NCBI GenBank assembly: GCA_902495955.1
Contig: CABUZE010000040.1
Span: forward strand, 1 to 7,154
Reading direction: 5' to 3'
Origin: an uncultured Collinsella sp.
Lineage (GTDB): Bacteria; Actinomycetota; Coriobacteriia; Coriobacteriales; Coriobacteriaceae
Length of the DNA stretch: 7,154 nt
Under the pieces are notes generated by a model, which was given only the letters and a program-made list of their open reading frames with translations, was not told where the DNA came from and ran no database searches. Positions within the stretch are counted from its first letter, which is position 1. Each line of letters opens with the position of its first letter. The translations under genes and the position numbers were made by a program. This document shows positions 1-5,810 of the stretch, in pieces.

Positions 1-1
1 G

Positions 2-121
2 TGCCAACGCCAGCTGGCGGCAAAACAGCCAAAAGAGACCCGTCCCAAATTGACTGCTCGTGAAAGTCGTGTCCGCGCGCATGGACGGCTCGTGAGCGGG
101 TACATGGCTGTAGTAACATAG
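2..121 (+). CDS. Possible C-terminal end of an upstream gene, unidentified
   Basis: Frame 2 is open from the window edge to a TAG at 119-121. It would encode about 39 residues, rich in Arg and Lys, ending in SGYMAVVT. The other two forward frames close earlier, at 50 and 63. I do not recognise a family. Third-position GC of this stretch is only about half, which is lower than in the clear genes nearby, so it may equally be non-coding leader sequence. The palindrome a few bases after the stop (129-144) fits the end of a transcription unit and is the main reason to mention it. Confidence 0.25.
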   Translation, partial: CQRQLAAKQPKETRPKLTARESRVRAHGRLVSGYMAVVT

Positions 122-128
122 CTCTGTC

Positions 129-144
129 CGCGGGCGCGCCCGCG
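129..144 (+). terminator. 16-bp perfect GC palindrome, possible terminator or regulatory dyad upstream of the NifU-like gene
   Basis: The stretch CGCGGGCGCGCCCGCG equals its own reverse complement and is followed by TTATT. As RNA it would fold as a 6-bp GC stem with a CGCG loop. It lies 7 bases after a possible upstream stop codon and 11 bases before the Shine-Dalgarno of the next gene. It could be a weak terminator or a protein-binding dyad. The U-run is poor, so termination is uncertain. Confidence 0.4.
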
Positions 145-166
145 TTATTGTGAGAAAGGAGCCCCT

Positions 167-445
167 GTGGCTGTTAACGAAGAGCTGCTTAAGAAGGTTC
201 TTGAGGAGATCCGCCCCAACCTGCAGGCTGACGGCGGCGATATGGAGTATGTGGGCGTCGACGACGAGGGCGTCGTCCAGCTTGAGCTTCAGGGTGCCTG
301 CGCCGGCTGCCCTATGAGCGCACTGACCCTGTCCATGGGTATCGAGCGTATTCTCAAGGAGCACGTACCCGGCGTTACCCGTGTCGAGCAGGTCAATGCC
401 TCCGGCGAGACCGAGGACCTGTACGACGAGTATGCGCCGTTCTAA
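167..445 (+). CDS. NifU C-terminal-domain (NFU-type) Fe-S cluster scaffold/carrier protein
   Basis: This 92-residue cytoplasmic protein consists of a single NifU C-terminal domain. It opens with the family-typical helix and LQADGGD segment (residues 19-25), followed by LELQGACAGCPMSALTL, which holds the CxxC pair Cys45 and Cys48. In this family the two cysteines of two subunits bridge a [4Fe-4S] cluster that is passed to apo-proteins. The length matches stand-alone NFU proteins; there is no IscU-like or ferredoxin-like part. The start is GTG at 167, supported by AAGGAG at 156-161 with 5 bases of spacing. The acidic tail (GETEDLYDEYAPF) is not part of the domain core. No suf or isc genes are visible beside it. 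The gene is separated from lgt by a hairpin, so co-transcription is uncertain. Family assignment is secure; specific client proteins cannot be read from the sequence. Confidence 0.93.
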   Translation: MAVNEELLKKVLEEIRPNLQADGGDMEYVGVDDEGVVQLELQGACAGCPMSALTLSMGIERILKEHVPGVTRVEQVNASGETEDLYDEYAPF

Positions 446-489
446 GATGCGAACGCTGCGGACGTCGTACTCCGCATAGAAGAATCGAC

Positions 490-530
490 CAAATATGCGG
501 CTGCGAGCGAAAGGCCCGCGGCCGCATTTG
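490..530 (+). terminator. Intergenic hairpin between the NifU-like gene and lgt
   Basis: Positions 495-505 pair with 517-527 (11 bp including one G-U), with an 11-base loop containing GCGAAAGG. The hairpin is followed by TTTGT. An alternative register pairs 490-494 with 526-530 around a 2-base bulge. It is consistent with a weak intrinsic terminator or an attenuator, since the T-run is only three bases. It occupies the space where an upstream in-frame ATG for lgt (495) would lie, which argues against that start. Confidence 0.5.
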
Positions 531-554
531 TATGTAGGGAGTAGGAGGGTCGAC

Positions 555-1376
555 ATGCTCAACGACTTCTACCATATGCTTGATCCCGTCGCCATTTCGG
601 CGGGGCCCATCACCATCTACTGGTTCGGCTTGGCCGATGTGGTCGGAGCTCTGCTCACGGCGGTCGTCATGTACCGCACGCAGCGTCGCTGGGGTTTCGA
701 CATTACGGTCGACGATCTGACGAGCGTCGTGGTCGGTGTGGTCTTTGGCCTTATCATTGGCGCCCGCCTGTTCTACGTCATCTTTTACGGTGATGGCTAC
801 TACTGGGCGCATCCGCTCGAGATCTTTGCCACCAATGAGGGCGGCATGAGTTTCCATGGCGGCCTGGTGGGCGGCATCATCGGCGGCGTGCTCGTGTGCC
901 GCATGTACAAGCTCGACGCCTGGACTTTGGCAGACCTCGCGGTCATCGGTGCTCCGCTGGCCTTGTGCCTGGGGCGTTGCGCCAACTTTATCAACGGCGA
1001 GCTGTGGGGCAAGCCGACCGATCTACCCTGGGGTGTGGTCTTTGGCGGTACCGCGGGCGATATGCCGCGCCATCCCTCCCAGCTCTACGAGGCATTCCTA
1101 GAGGGCATTGTGCTCTTTTGCATCTTGCAGGTGCTCAGCCGCAAAAAACCGCTGCTGCCCCAGGGCACGTTTATGGGCGTGTTTGTGATGGGTTACGGCA
1201 TCGTCCGCTTCCTCATTGAGTTTGTGCGCGTGCCCGATGCCCAGCTGGGCTATCTGCTGGGCGGCGTCATCACCATGGGTCAGCTGCTGAGCCTGCCGCT
1301 CGTAATCGCAGGCCTGGCGCTCATCATCTTCGCCCGACACCGCAATCGCCCCCAGCGCATCTACCTCGACGCCTAG
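555..1376 (+). CDS. lgt: Prolipoprotein diacylglyceryl transferase (Lgt)
   Basis: Lgt transfers diacylglycerol from phosphatidylglycerol to the lipobox cysteine of prolipoproteins, the first step of lipoprotein maturation, in the cytoplasmic membrane. The 273-residue product is polytopic, with about seven hydrophobic segments. Visible family motifs are GGMSFHGGL (residues 96-104; His101 corresponds to the essential His of E. coli Lgt), the signature LGRCANFINGELWGK (139-153; Arg141 and Asn144), RHPSQLYEA (172-180) and RFLIEFVR (218-225; Arg225 matches the conserved C-terminal arginine). The signature has Ala143 where many homologues have Gly. I chose ATG 555 because AGGAGG lies at 543-548 with 6-base spacing and the product then begins MLNDFYHMLDP, as Lgt proteins do. 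An ATG 60 bases upstream lies inside a hairpin and would add an Arg-rich, non-homologous stretch. The gene ends just before a strong hairpin, so it is probably the end of its transcript. Confidence 0.97.
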   Translation: MLNDFYHMLDPVAISAGPITIYWFGLADVVGALLTAVVMYRTQRRWGFDITVDDLTSVVVGVVFGLIIGARLFYVIFYGDGYYWAHPLEIFATNEGGMSFHGGLVGGIIGGVLVCRMYKLDAWTLADLAVIGAPLALCLGRCANFINGELWGKPTDLPWGVVFGGTAGDMPRHPSQLYEAFLEGIVLFCILQVLSRKKPLLPQGTFMGVFVMGYGIVRFLIEFVRVPDAQLGYLLGGVITMGQLLSLPLVIAGLALIIFARHRNRPQRIYLDA

Positions 1377-1385
1377 CCACCACAT

Positions 1386-1423
1386 ACCACCACAAGGGGG
1401 ACAGGCACCTTTGTGGTGGTTTT
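1386..1423 (+). terminator. Terminator-like hairpin after lgt, REP-like repeat copy A
   Basis: Positions 1386-1395 (ACCACCACAA) pair perfectly with 1411-1420. Three more pairs, one of them G-U, extend the stem to 13 bp (1386-1398 with 1408-1420). The loop is 9 bases and the hairpin is followed by a run of four T (1420-1423). It starts 9 bases after the lgt stop, so it should act as an intrinsic terminator. It carries GGGACAGG at 1398-1405 on the + strand, the motif shared with the two other repeat copies in the window. Confidence 0.75.
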
Positions 1424-1434
1424 GCCGGGCAACG

Positions 1435-1462
1435 ATGACAGAACCGTAACGTTTCTCATGAT
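1435..1462 (+). promoter_or_regulatory. Candidate sigma-70-type promoter for the large membrane-protein gene
   Basis: ATGACA (1435-1440) matches five of six -35 consensus bases. CATGAT (1457-1462) matches four of six -10 bases with a 16-base spacer. Alternatively GATAAA (1460-1465) could serve with a 19-base spacer. Either would start transcription close to or within the left arm of the next hairpin (copy B). This is a pattern match only. Confidence 0.25.
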
Positions 1463-1502
1463 AAAACCTGCCAAAATAAACCTGTCCCTTTTTGGCAGGT
1501 TT
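1447..1502 (-). repeat. REP-like palindromic repeat, copy B (inverted relative to A and C)
   Basis: Positions 1464-1476 (AAACCTGCCAAAA) pair perfectly with 1490-1502, a 13-bp stem with a 13-base loop. On the minus strand the loop reads AGGGACAGGTTTA. The reverse complement of 1447-1501 aligns without gaps to 6325-6379, with 48 of 55 positions identical by my count. This includes the outer segment AAACGTTA beyond the hairpin. Copy B ends just before the Shine-Dalgarno (AAAGG, 1507-1511) of the next gene. It may therefore affect translation of that gene, though the T-runs also make it terminator-like on both strands. Confidence 0.8.
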
Positions 1503-1522
1503 CTAGAAAGGCTATTCGGACT

Positions 1523-3706
1523 GTGAAGGATTCCGACCTCTCCGCAACGGCTGCGCGCAACGCCGCCCGCATCGTTTGGTTTAAGCGCTATCCCGCCAAG
1601 CAGACGCTCATCGCATTTTTGCTCGCCCTGCTGGCGACTACGGCGTTTTCCATCGACCCCGCCCCGGTGTCGAGCAATGCGGTCCTGGCGATCGACCCCA
1701 AAGCCTCGGGCATGCTGTACGTGTGCTACGAGGTGCTCCTCTCGTTTGCCGGCCATACCGACGCGGTCATGCTGCTTGCGCTTGCCTGCCTGCTTACGCT
1801 GCCGTTTCGCTACGTATTCTTTGGCCGCGGCGACGCCTGGCGTCCCTCGGTGATCCTTCCGTCGCTGTTCTTTGCCGTCTGCATGGTGTTTGGCCGCAGC
1901 TACGACCTCATCGATTCGGCCGAGATCGTGCTCGGCGACAAGGCCCGCATCATCTGCGCCTGGATAGGCGGCGTGGGCTGGATGCTCTTGGCGGTCGTTG
2001 CCTTCTACCTCGCCTTTGAGTGTCTAGATTGGCTGAGCTCCCGCCGCATTCCGTTTTCGGAGACCCACTTTGGTCGCGTGTGGCGTGTTGCCCACGCCGT
2101 GCTCTCGGTCCATCCCTTTGTCGGGCCGTTTCTTGTGCTCATGATTGTCTGGGCGCCCACGCTTATCGCCTCGCTGCCCGGCCTTTTTATGGGAGATACG
2201 GGTGCGCAGATTCGCCAGTGGTTCAACTACCCCAACGGCACGAGTGACTACCTGCGTCTGCTTAACCCCAACGTGCTGCTCAACGGCCATCATCCGGTGG
2301 TGCACACGGCCATCATCGGCTCATGTGTGCAACTGGGGCTTTCGCTATTCAGCAGCGCCAATGCGGGCCTTGCCATCTACACCTGTGCCCAATTTGTCAT
2401 CACGGCCGCCTGCATGGCCTATTCCATATCTTCGCTGCGCAAGCTGGGCGTGAGCCTGCCGGTCCGCGGCGTCATCTTGTTGTTCTTTTCATTTATGCCG
2501 ATGTTCTCCAATTACGCGGCGCTGCTGACCAAAGATGTACTGTTTGCCGACGCGTTTTTAGTGCTGTTGGTGCAGACCGGGAAGCTCGTGGCATGCGGCC
2601 TGCCCCGTCGCGATGCCAATGCCGAGCGCGCGGGCGAACAGGCGCCTGTGCTCTTTGCACGCCACGACTGGCTGCTGCTCGTGCTGGGTGCCATGGGTTC
2701 CACGTTTTTGCGCAACGGCGGCCTGGTGTTTCCCCTGGCGGCATGCGTAATCGCGGCGGCGTTTTGCGCTTGGGACGCGCACGTGGCTCGTCGTGCAGCC
2801 AAGCAGGCTGGTGCTGCGCCTTCGGGCACCACCCCGCGTTTCCGCTGGGTGGGAGTTCTTGCGGTGCTTGCACTCTGCCTTGCCTCTAATATGTACTTCA
2901 CCAAGGTCTTTATGCCGGCACATGACATCACGCCTGGTTCCAAGCGCGAAATCCTCTCGATTCCGTTCCAGCAGACGGCTCGTTTTGTCCAAAAGCACGA
3001 CGGCCTCAACTCGGGCGTCAACCCCACGGTTAAGGAGGACGGCACCATCGTGGAGGCTCCTTGCGACGGTTTGGTGACCGACGAAGAGCGTGCTGTGATC
3101 GACCGTGTGCTCAAGTACGAGAATCTGGGCCGCCGTTACAACCCGGATAAGTCGGACGCCGTCAAAAATTGCTTTAACGAGTACGCCTCGCAGGAGGACA
3201 TCAAGGCCTATTTTAAGGTGTGGGCCCAGATGTTCAAAAAGGACCCCGAGTGCTATATCTCGGCGCTCGTCAATAACTACTACGGGTACTTCTATCCGAG
3301 CGCTCGCGATGCGTGGGTCTACAGCACGGCGCGCAGTGCCGAGATCATGGCGAAGCCCGATAACCTCAAGTACTTTGACTTCCATCCGGTCGACAGCAAA
3401 GCCGTGCGCTGGTGCGACCACCTGATTAACCTGTACCGCGTGGCGGTGCAGCGCATTCCGTTTATCTCGCTCACCATGAGTTCGGCCACCTATGTGTGGA
3501 TCATGATCGTCGTGGTGGTCTACCTGTTGCGCCGCCATTCGTGGCGCGCGCTGGCCATCTGGATACCGCTGCTGGGTGTGCTCGCTGTGTGCCTGATTGG
3601 CCCATGTAACGGGTCGACCTACATGCGCTACCTGTACCCGGTCATTGCATGCATGCCTTTCGCCATCGGCGCCACGATCACCCGCAGCGACCGCCTGTGG
3701 ACCTAA
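1523..3706 (+). CDS. Large polytopic membrane protein, DUF6020-like, possible GT-C-fold glycosyltransferase
   Basis: The 727-residue protein has many hydrophobic segments: about 27-46, 64-100, 107-124, 142-168, 196-223, 258-303, 313-356, 383-415 and 441-459. A soluble domain (about 465-640) follows, then C-terminal segments (about 648-670, 676-718). The layout of multiple membrane passes plus a large, presumably extracytoplasmic, loop is typical of GT-C enzymes that use polyprenyl-phosphate sugars. Conserved-looking patches are GDTGAQIRQWF (224-234), NGHHPVVHTAIIG (254-266), LLTKDVLFAD (334-343), FLRNGG (395-400), SIPFQQTARFV (479-489) and NGSTYMRYLYP (696-706). These recall the DUF6020 family found in Firmicutes and Coriobacteria. 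Activity and substrate are inference. The GTG start has a modest AAAGG at 1507-1511, 11 bases away. The gene appears monocistronic: a REP-like pair precedes it and no related gene adjoins. No catalytic residues can be assigned with certainty. Confidence 0.75.
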   Translation: MKDSDLSATAARNAARIVWFKRYPAKQTLIAFLLALLATTAFSIDPAPVSSNAVLAIDPKASGMLYVCYEVLLSFAGHTDAVMLLALACLLTLPFRYVFFGRGDAWRPSVILPSLFFAVCMVFGRSYDLIDSAEIVLGDKARIICAWIGGVGWMLLAVVAFYLAFECLDWLSSRRIPFSETHFGRVWRVAHAVLSVHPFVGPFLVLMIVWAPTLIASLPGLFMGDTGAQIRQWFNYPNGTSDYLRLLNPNVLLNGHHPVVHTAIIGSCVQLGLSLFSSANAGLAIYTCAQFVITAACMAYSISSLRKLGVSLPVRGVILLFFSFMPMFSNYAALLTKDVLFADAFLVLLVQTGKLVACGLPRRDANAERAGEQAPVLFARHDWLLLVLGAMGSTFLRNGGLVFPLAACVIAAAFCAWDAHVARRAAKQAGAAPSGTTPRFRWVGVLAVLALCLASNMYFTKVFMPAHDITPGSKREILSIPFQQTARFVQKHDGLNSGVNPTVKEDGTIVEAPCDGLVTDEERAVIDRVLKYENLGRRYNPDKSDAVKNCFNEYASQEDIKAYFKVWAQMFKKDPECYISALVNNYYGYFYPSARDAWVYSTARSAEIMAKPDNLKYFDFHPVDSKAVRWCDHLINLYRVAVQRIPFISLTMSSATYVWIMIVVVVYLLRRHSWRALAIWIPLLGVLAVCLIGPCNGSTYMRYLYPVIACMPFAIGATITRSDRLWT

Positions 3707-3780
3707 CCAAAGATTGGCGCATTGGGGTCAGGTTGCTTTGTGCCAAGGGGCTGCATCATCACGACGCCTTCATTTTGGGG

Positions 3781-3809
3781 TTTATCTTGCAGGCCGGTAG
3801 GTATATCAT
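3781..3809 (+). promoter_or_regulatory. yebC: Candidate promoter for yebC
   Basis: The 171-base gap upstream of yebC has a local AT-rich patch. TATCAT (3804-3809) matches five of six -10 bases. TTTATC (3781-3786), 17 bases upstream, is a poor -35. Another AT-rich hexamer, TATATT (3823-3828), has no -35 at proper spacing. No convincing terminator for the preceding gene was found in this gap, only a 5-bp pairing of 3714-3718 with 3742-3746. Read-through into yebC is therefore possible. Confidence 0.3.
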
Positions 3810-3877
3810 AACGACGTTTGTTTATATTGCCCGAGCATTCGCGCTGGGCTTTAGGTCGAAACCGATAGGAGACACGT

Positions 3878-4684
3878 ATGTCCGGACACTCTAAGTGGGC
3901 CACAACCAAGCATCGTAAGGGCGCGCAGGACGCCAAGCGTTCCGCCCTCTTCTCCAAGCTCAGCCGCAACATCACCGTTGCTGCCCGTCTCGGCGGCGAC
4001 CCGCTGCCCGAGAACAACGCCAGCCTCGCCGCTGCCGTTGCCAAGGCCAAGGCTCAGTCCATGCCTAAGGACAAGATCAAGTCCGCTATCGATAAGGCCT
4101 TTGGTTCGGGTGCCGATGCCGCCGTCTACGAGAACATCGTGTACGAGGGCTACGGTCCCGCCGGTGTCGCCGTCTACGTCGACTGCCTGACCGACAACCG
4201 CAACCGCACCGCCGCCGATGTCCGTTCCGCCTTCTCCCACGCCGGTGGCAACCTGGGCACCTCCGGTTCCGTCGCCTTCCAGTTTGAGCGCAAGGGCCAG
4301 ATCGTCGTTGCCAAGGAGGTCCTGGACGAGAACGCCAAGAAGGAGACCATGATCGCCAACGGTGCTGCCGGTGACGAGGATGAGTTCATGATGGCCATCG
4401 CCGAGGCCGGTGGCGAGGACTACGAGGATGCCGGCGAGGAGTGGATCGTCTGGACTACTGCCAACGAGGTCATGGCTGTCTCCAAGGCGCTCGAGGAGCA
4501 GGGCGTCCAGGTCAAGGGCTCCGAGACCACCATGGTCCCGACCACCCCGCCCGAGGTCTCCGGCGCCGACGCCAAGAAGGTTCAGCGCCTCATCGACCGT
4601 CTTGAGGAGCTCGACGACGTCCAGGATGTTTACAGCACCATGGACATGACCGACGAGGTCATCGCTGCCCTCGAGGAGGAGTAG
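3878..4684 (+). CDS. yebC: YebC/PmpR (TACO1) family protein
   Basis: The product is a 268-residue cytoplasmic protein covering the whole family. It has the N-terminal signature MSGHSKWATTKHRKGAQDAKR (1-21), the helical segment with MPKDKIKSAI (62-71), YEGYGPAGVAVYVDCLTDNRNR (89-110) and GGNLGTSGSVAFQF (123-136). The C-terminal lobe ends in RLIDRLEELDDVQDVYSTMD (237-256). The family was first described as a DNA-binding regulator (PmpR). Later work on bacterial YebC and mitochondrial TACO1 supports a role in translation, relieving ribosomes stalled at proline-rich stretches. Which applies here cannot be read from sequence. It is about 20 residues longer than typical 245-250-residue members; the extra part appears to lie near 144-163, just before GDEDEFMMA. 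ATG 3878 is preceded by TAGGAG (3866-3871) at 6-base spacing. Codon use is strikingly restricted (GCC, AAG, GAC, GAG, CGC), suggesting high expression. Confidence 0.95.
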   Translation: MSGHSKWATTKHRKGAQDAKRSALFSKLSRNITVAARLGGDPLPENNASLAAAVAKAKAQSMPKDKIKSAIDKAFGSGADAAVYENIVYEGYGPAGVAVYVDCLTDNRNRTAADVRSAFSHAGGNLGTSGSVAFQFERKGQIVVAKEVLDENAKKETMIANGAAGDEDEFMMAIAEAGGEDYEDAGEEWIVWTTANEVMAVSKALEEQGVQVKGSETTMVPTTPPEVSGADAKKVQRLIDRLEELDDVQDVYSTMDMTDEVIAALEEE

Positions 4685-4689
4685 CGCCC

Positions 4690-4707
4690 GCACGGGTTAA
4701 GCCGTGC
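4690..4707 (+). other. Small hairpin just after the yebC stop
   Basis: GCACGG (4690-4695) pairs with CCGTGC (4702-4707) around a 6-base loop, 5 bases after the yebC stop codon. No T-run follows, so it is not a terminator by itself. It could protect the 3' end of the message or be incidental. Confidence 0.3.
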
Positions 4708-4753
4708 ATATCTGGGCATAATGAAGCGAGCATGCAAGCCTCGTGGAATAGAT

Positions 4754-4795
4754 GAGCCGGATCCGCGTGCGTAGAGCACCGGACCCGGCTCTTTT
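4754..4795 (+). terminator. Strong intrinsic terminator after yebC
   Basis: GAGCCGG (4754-4760) pairs with CCGGCTC (4785-4791). After one A/C mismatch the stem continues with 4762-4765 against 4780-4783. After a bulged C, GTGC (4767-4770) pairs with GCAC (4776-4779) over a GTAGA loop. TTTT follows at 4792-4795. This separates yebC from the amaP operon. Confidence 0.88.
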
Positions 4796-4800
4796 ATAAT
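4795..4800 (+). promoter_or_regulatory. Candidate -10 element of the amaP-asp23 operon
   Basis: TATAAT matches the -10 consensus exactly and starts on the last T of the yebC terminator. It is 51 bases upstream of the amaP start. At 16-18 bases upstream there is no TTGACA-like sequence, because the terminator right arm occupies that space. If used, it would need an activator or a different sigma preference. The exact match could also be chance in an AT-rich T-tract. Confidence 0.35.
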
Positions 4801-4850
4801 GATGCGAACCGTTTTGCATTTCGAGAGCCGAGATTTGAAGGGAGCGCCAC

Positions 4851-5396
4851 GTGCGCGTACTCAAACGAGCCCTAGCGATTGTGTATCTTGCCGCCGCCAT
4901 CGTGGCGCTGGGTACGCTTGTCTGCCAGTTTTGGGGGCCGTATACGTATCGCTTTATGCTGCTGATGCGCGACCCCATGCCGCGCATTGTCGTGACGGCA
5001 TGCGGCGGAGTTGTGGCGATCGGCGTGCTGGTAAGCTTCTTCCGCCTGATGTTTGCTCGTCGCGAGCCGTCCTGCGTGCATCCGGCGGGGGAGCGCAATA
5101 TCGAGGTTACCCTTGCGGCGCTTTCTTCGTGCGCTCGCACTGCGGCAGAGCGCGACGATCGCGTGATGGTCGAGCATGTCGAGGCCCGCGTCCAAGGCTC
5201 CGACGATTCGCACGTCCGATTTAAGGTCGAGGCTATCGCGCTTGACGATAAGGACGTGGCATCTCTGGCTACTGCGATGCAGCGGCGCATCGAGGAAGCT
5301 TGCGACACCATGCTTGGCACGCCGGGCACGACCGCACGCGTTCGTTTTTTGCCGTCCAAGACTACCGTCCAGACCGTGGAGGTTTCCGGTGAGTGA
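4851..5396 (+). CDS. amaP: Alkaline shock response membrane anchor protein AmaP
   Basis: The 181-residue protein has two N-terminal membrane segments (about 5-27 and 45-68) and a cytoplasmic C-terminal domain (about 80-181) made of alternating charged and beta-prone stretches. This is the architecture of AmaP, which in Staphylococcus aureus ties Asp23 to the cytoplasmic membrane. The identification rests on this architecture together with the two downstream genes (DUF2273 and Asp23 families). The GTG start at 4851 has GGGAG at 4840-4844 with 6-base spacing; no better in-frame start is seen. Its TGA (5394-5396) overlaps the start of the next gene by 8 bases, indicating translational coupling. 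Membrane anchoring of Asp23 in this organism is inference from the family and gene order. Confidence 0.85.
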   Translation: MRVLKRALAIVYLAAAIVALGTLVCQFWGPYTYRFMLLMRDPMPRIVVTACGGVVAIGVLVSFFRLMFARREPSCVHPAGERNIEVTLAALSSCARTAAERDDRVMVEHVEARVQGSDDSHVRFKVEAIALDDKDVASLATAMQRRIEEACDTMLGTPGTTARVRFLPSKTTVQTVEVSGE

Positions 5397-5766
5397 TACC
5401 AATCAAGATAAGACCGCTCGTACGCCGCGCCTGACGATTGACCAGAGCGCCACGCCGGCGAGCGAACCTGTTGATTCCAAAGCAGAGGCAACTGAGTTAC
5501 AAGACGCGGCAGCCGCGGATTTTGACGAGGCTATGGGTCTCATCAAGGGTACGGGCGCTGCCATCTGGAGCTATGCTGTGCGTCATCCCAACACCACGCT
5601 CGGTGCCGTCGCTGGCTTTATCCTCGCCGTGTTGGTGCTCACGCTCGGCCTGTGGGACACGCTCGTCATTGCATTTTTCGTGTTGATCGGCGCTGTGATC
5701 GGCCAAATTCGCGACGGCGAGAACGGGATCGTCAACTTCTTCGGCCGTCTGTTTAGCGGCCGCTAA
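5389..5766 (+). CDS. DUF2273 family small membrane protein with extended N-terminus
   Basis: The product is 125 residues if translation begins at GTG 5389. GGAGG at 5378-5382 with 6-base spacing supports this start, and it overlaps the end of amaP. The frame stays open upstream, but within amaP. The C-terminal half is the DUF2273 unit: HPNTTLGAVAGFILAVL (66-82), then LGLWDTLVIAFFVLIG (86-101), a two-helix membrane hairpin ending in GAVIGQIRDGENG (101-113). DUF2273 proteins are usually about 60 residues. Here a polar, Ala/Asp/Glu/Thr-rich segment of about 60 residues precedes the membrane part. The family has no established biochemical function but regularly sits between amaP and asp23. Odd point: the N-terminal extension has no family I recognise. 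Confidence 0.85.
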   Translation: MSDTNQDKTARTPRLTIDQSATPASEPVDSKAEATELQDAAAADFDEAMGLIKGTGAAIWSYAVRHPNTTLGAVAGFILAVLVLTLGLWDTLVIAFFVLIGAVIGQIRDGENGIVNFFGRLFSGR

Positions 5767-5777
5767 TATGTATTCGA

Positions 5778-5795
5778 CTGTCGCATCTGCGGCAG
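5778..5795 (+). other. Small hairpin between the DUF2273 gene and the asp23 ribosome-binding site
   Basis: CTGTCGC (5778-5784) pairs with GCGGCAG (5789-5795), including one G-U, around a 4-base loop. It ends 4 bases before the perfect AAGGAGG at 5800-5806. It lacks a T-run, so termination is unlikely. A role in mRNA processing or in keeping the asp23 site accessible is conceivable but unproven. Confidence 0.35.
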
Positions 5796-5810
5796 GCATA
5801 AGGAGGAACC

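Noticed and set aside
50..55. TTGACT, a good -35 match upstream of the NifU-like gene
   Set aside because: No -10-like hexamer lies 15-19 bases downstream, where the sequence is GC-rich.
457..476. 6-bp hairpin TGCGGA/TCCGCA after the NifU-like gene
   Set aside because: The stem is short with an 8-base loop and no T-run, and it competes with an equally weak alternative pairing. The hairpin at 495-527 is the better candidate.
495..554. Upstream ATG that would give Lgt 20 extra residues
   Set aside because: It lies in the arm of a hairpin, has no ribosome-binding site and adds an Arg-rich stretch unlike Lgt N-termini. ATG 555 has AGGAGG at ideal spacing.
2558..3538. 326-codon open frame on the minus strand inside the large membrane-protein gene
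   Set aside because: The translation is rich in His, Arg and Val with no recognisable domain, and the + strand frame has clear membrane segments and conserved patches. It is a coding shadow.
3649..3894. 81-codon open frame bridging the gap before yebC
   Set aside because: It starts within the end of the large membrane-protein gene, runs into yebC in another frame, and has no convincing ribosome-binding site or homology.
3851..4693. 280-codon open frame on the minus strand, opposite yebC
   Set aside because: It is an exact shadow of yebC, produced by its GC-rich third positions. The translation is a low-complexity Gly/Leu/Val/Asp sequence with no family resemblance, and YebC on the + strand is certain.
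5176..5388. Upstream extension of the DUF2273 frame by 71 codons
   Set aside because: It overlaps amaP almost completely, and GTG 5389 has a strong GGAGG with 6-base spacing. The extension reads as out-of-frame amaP sequence.
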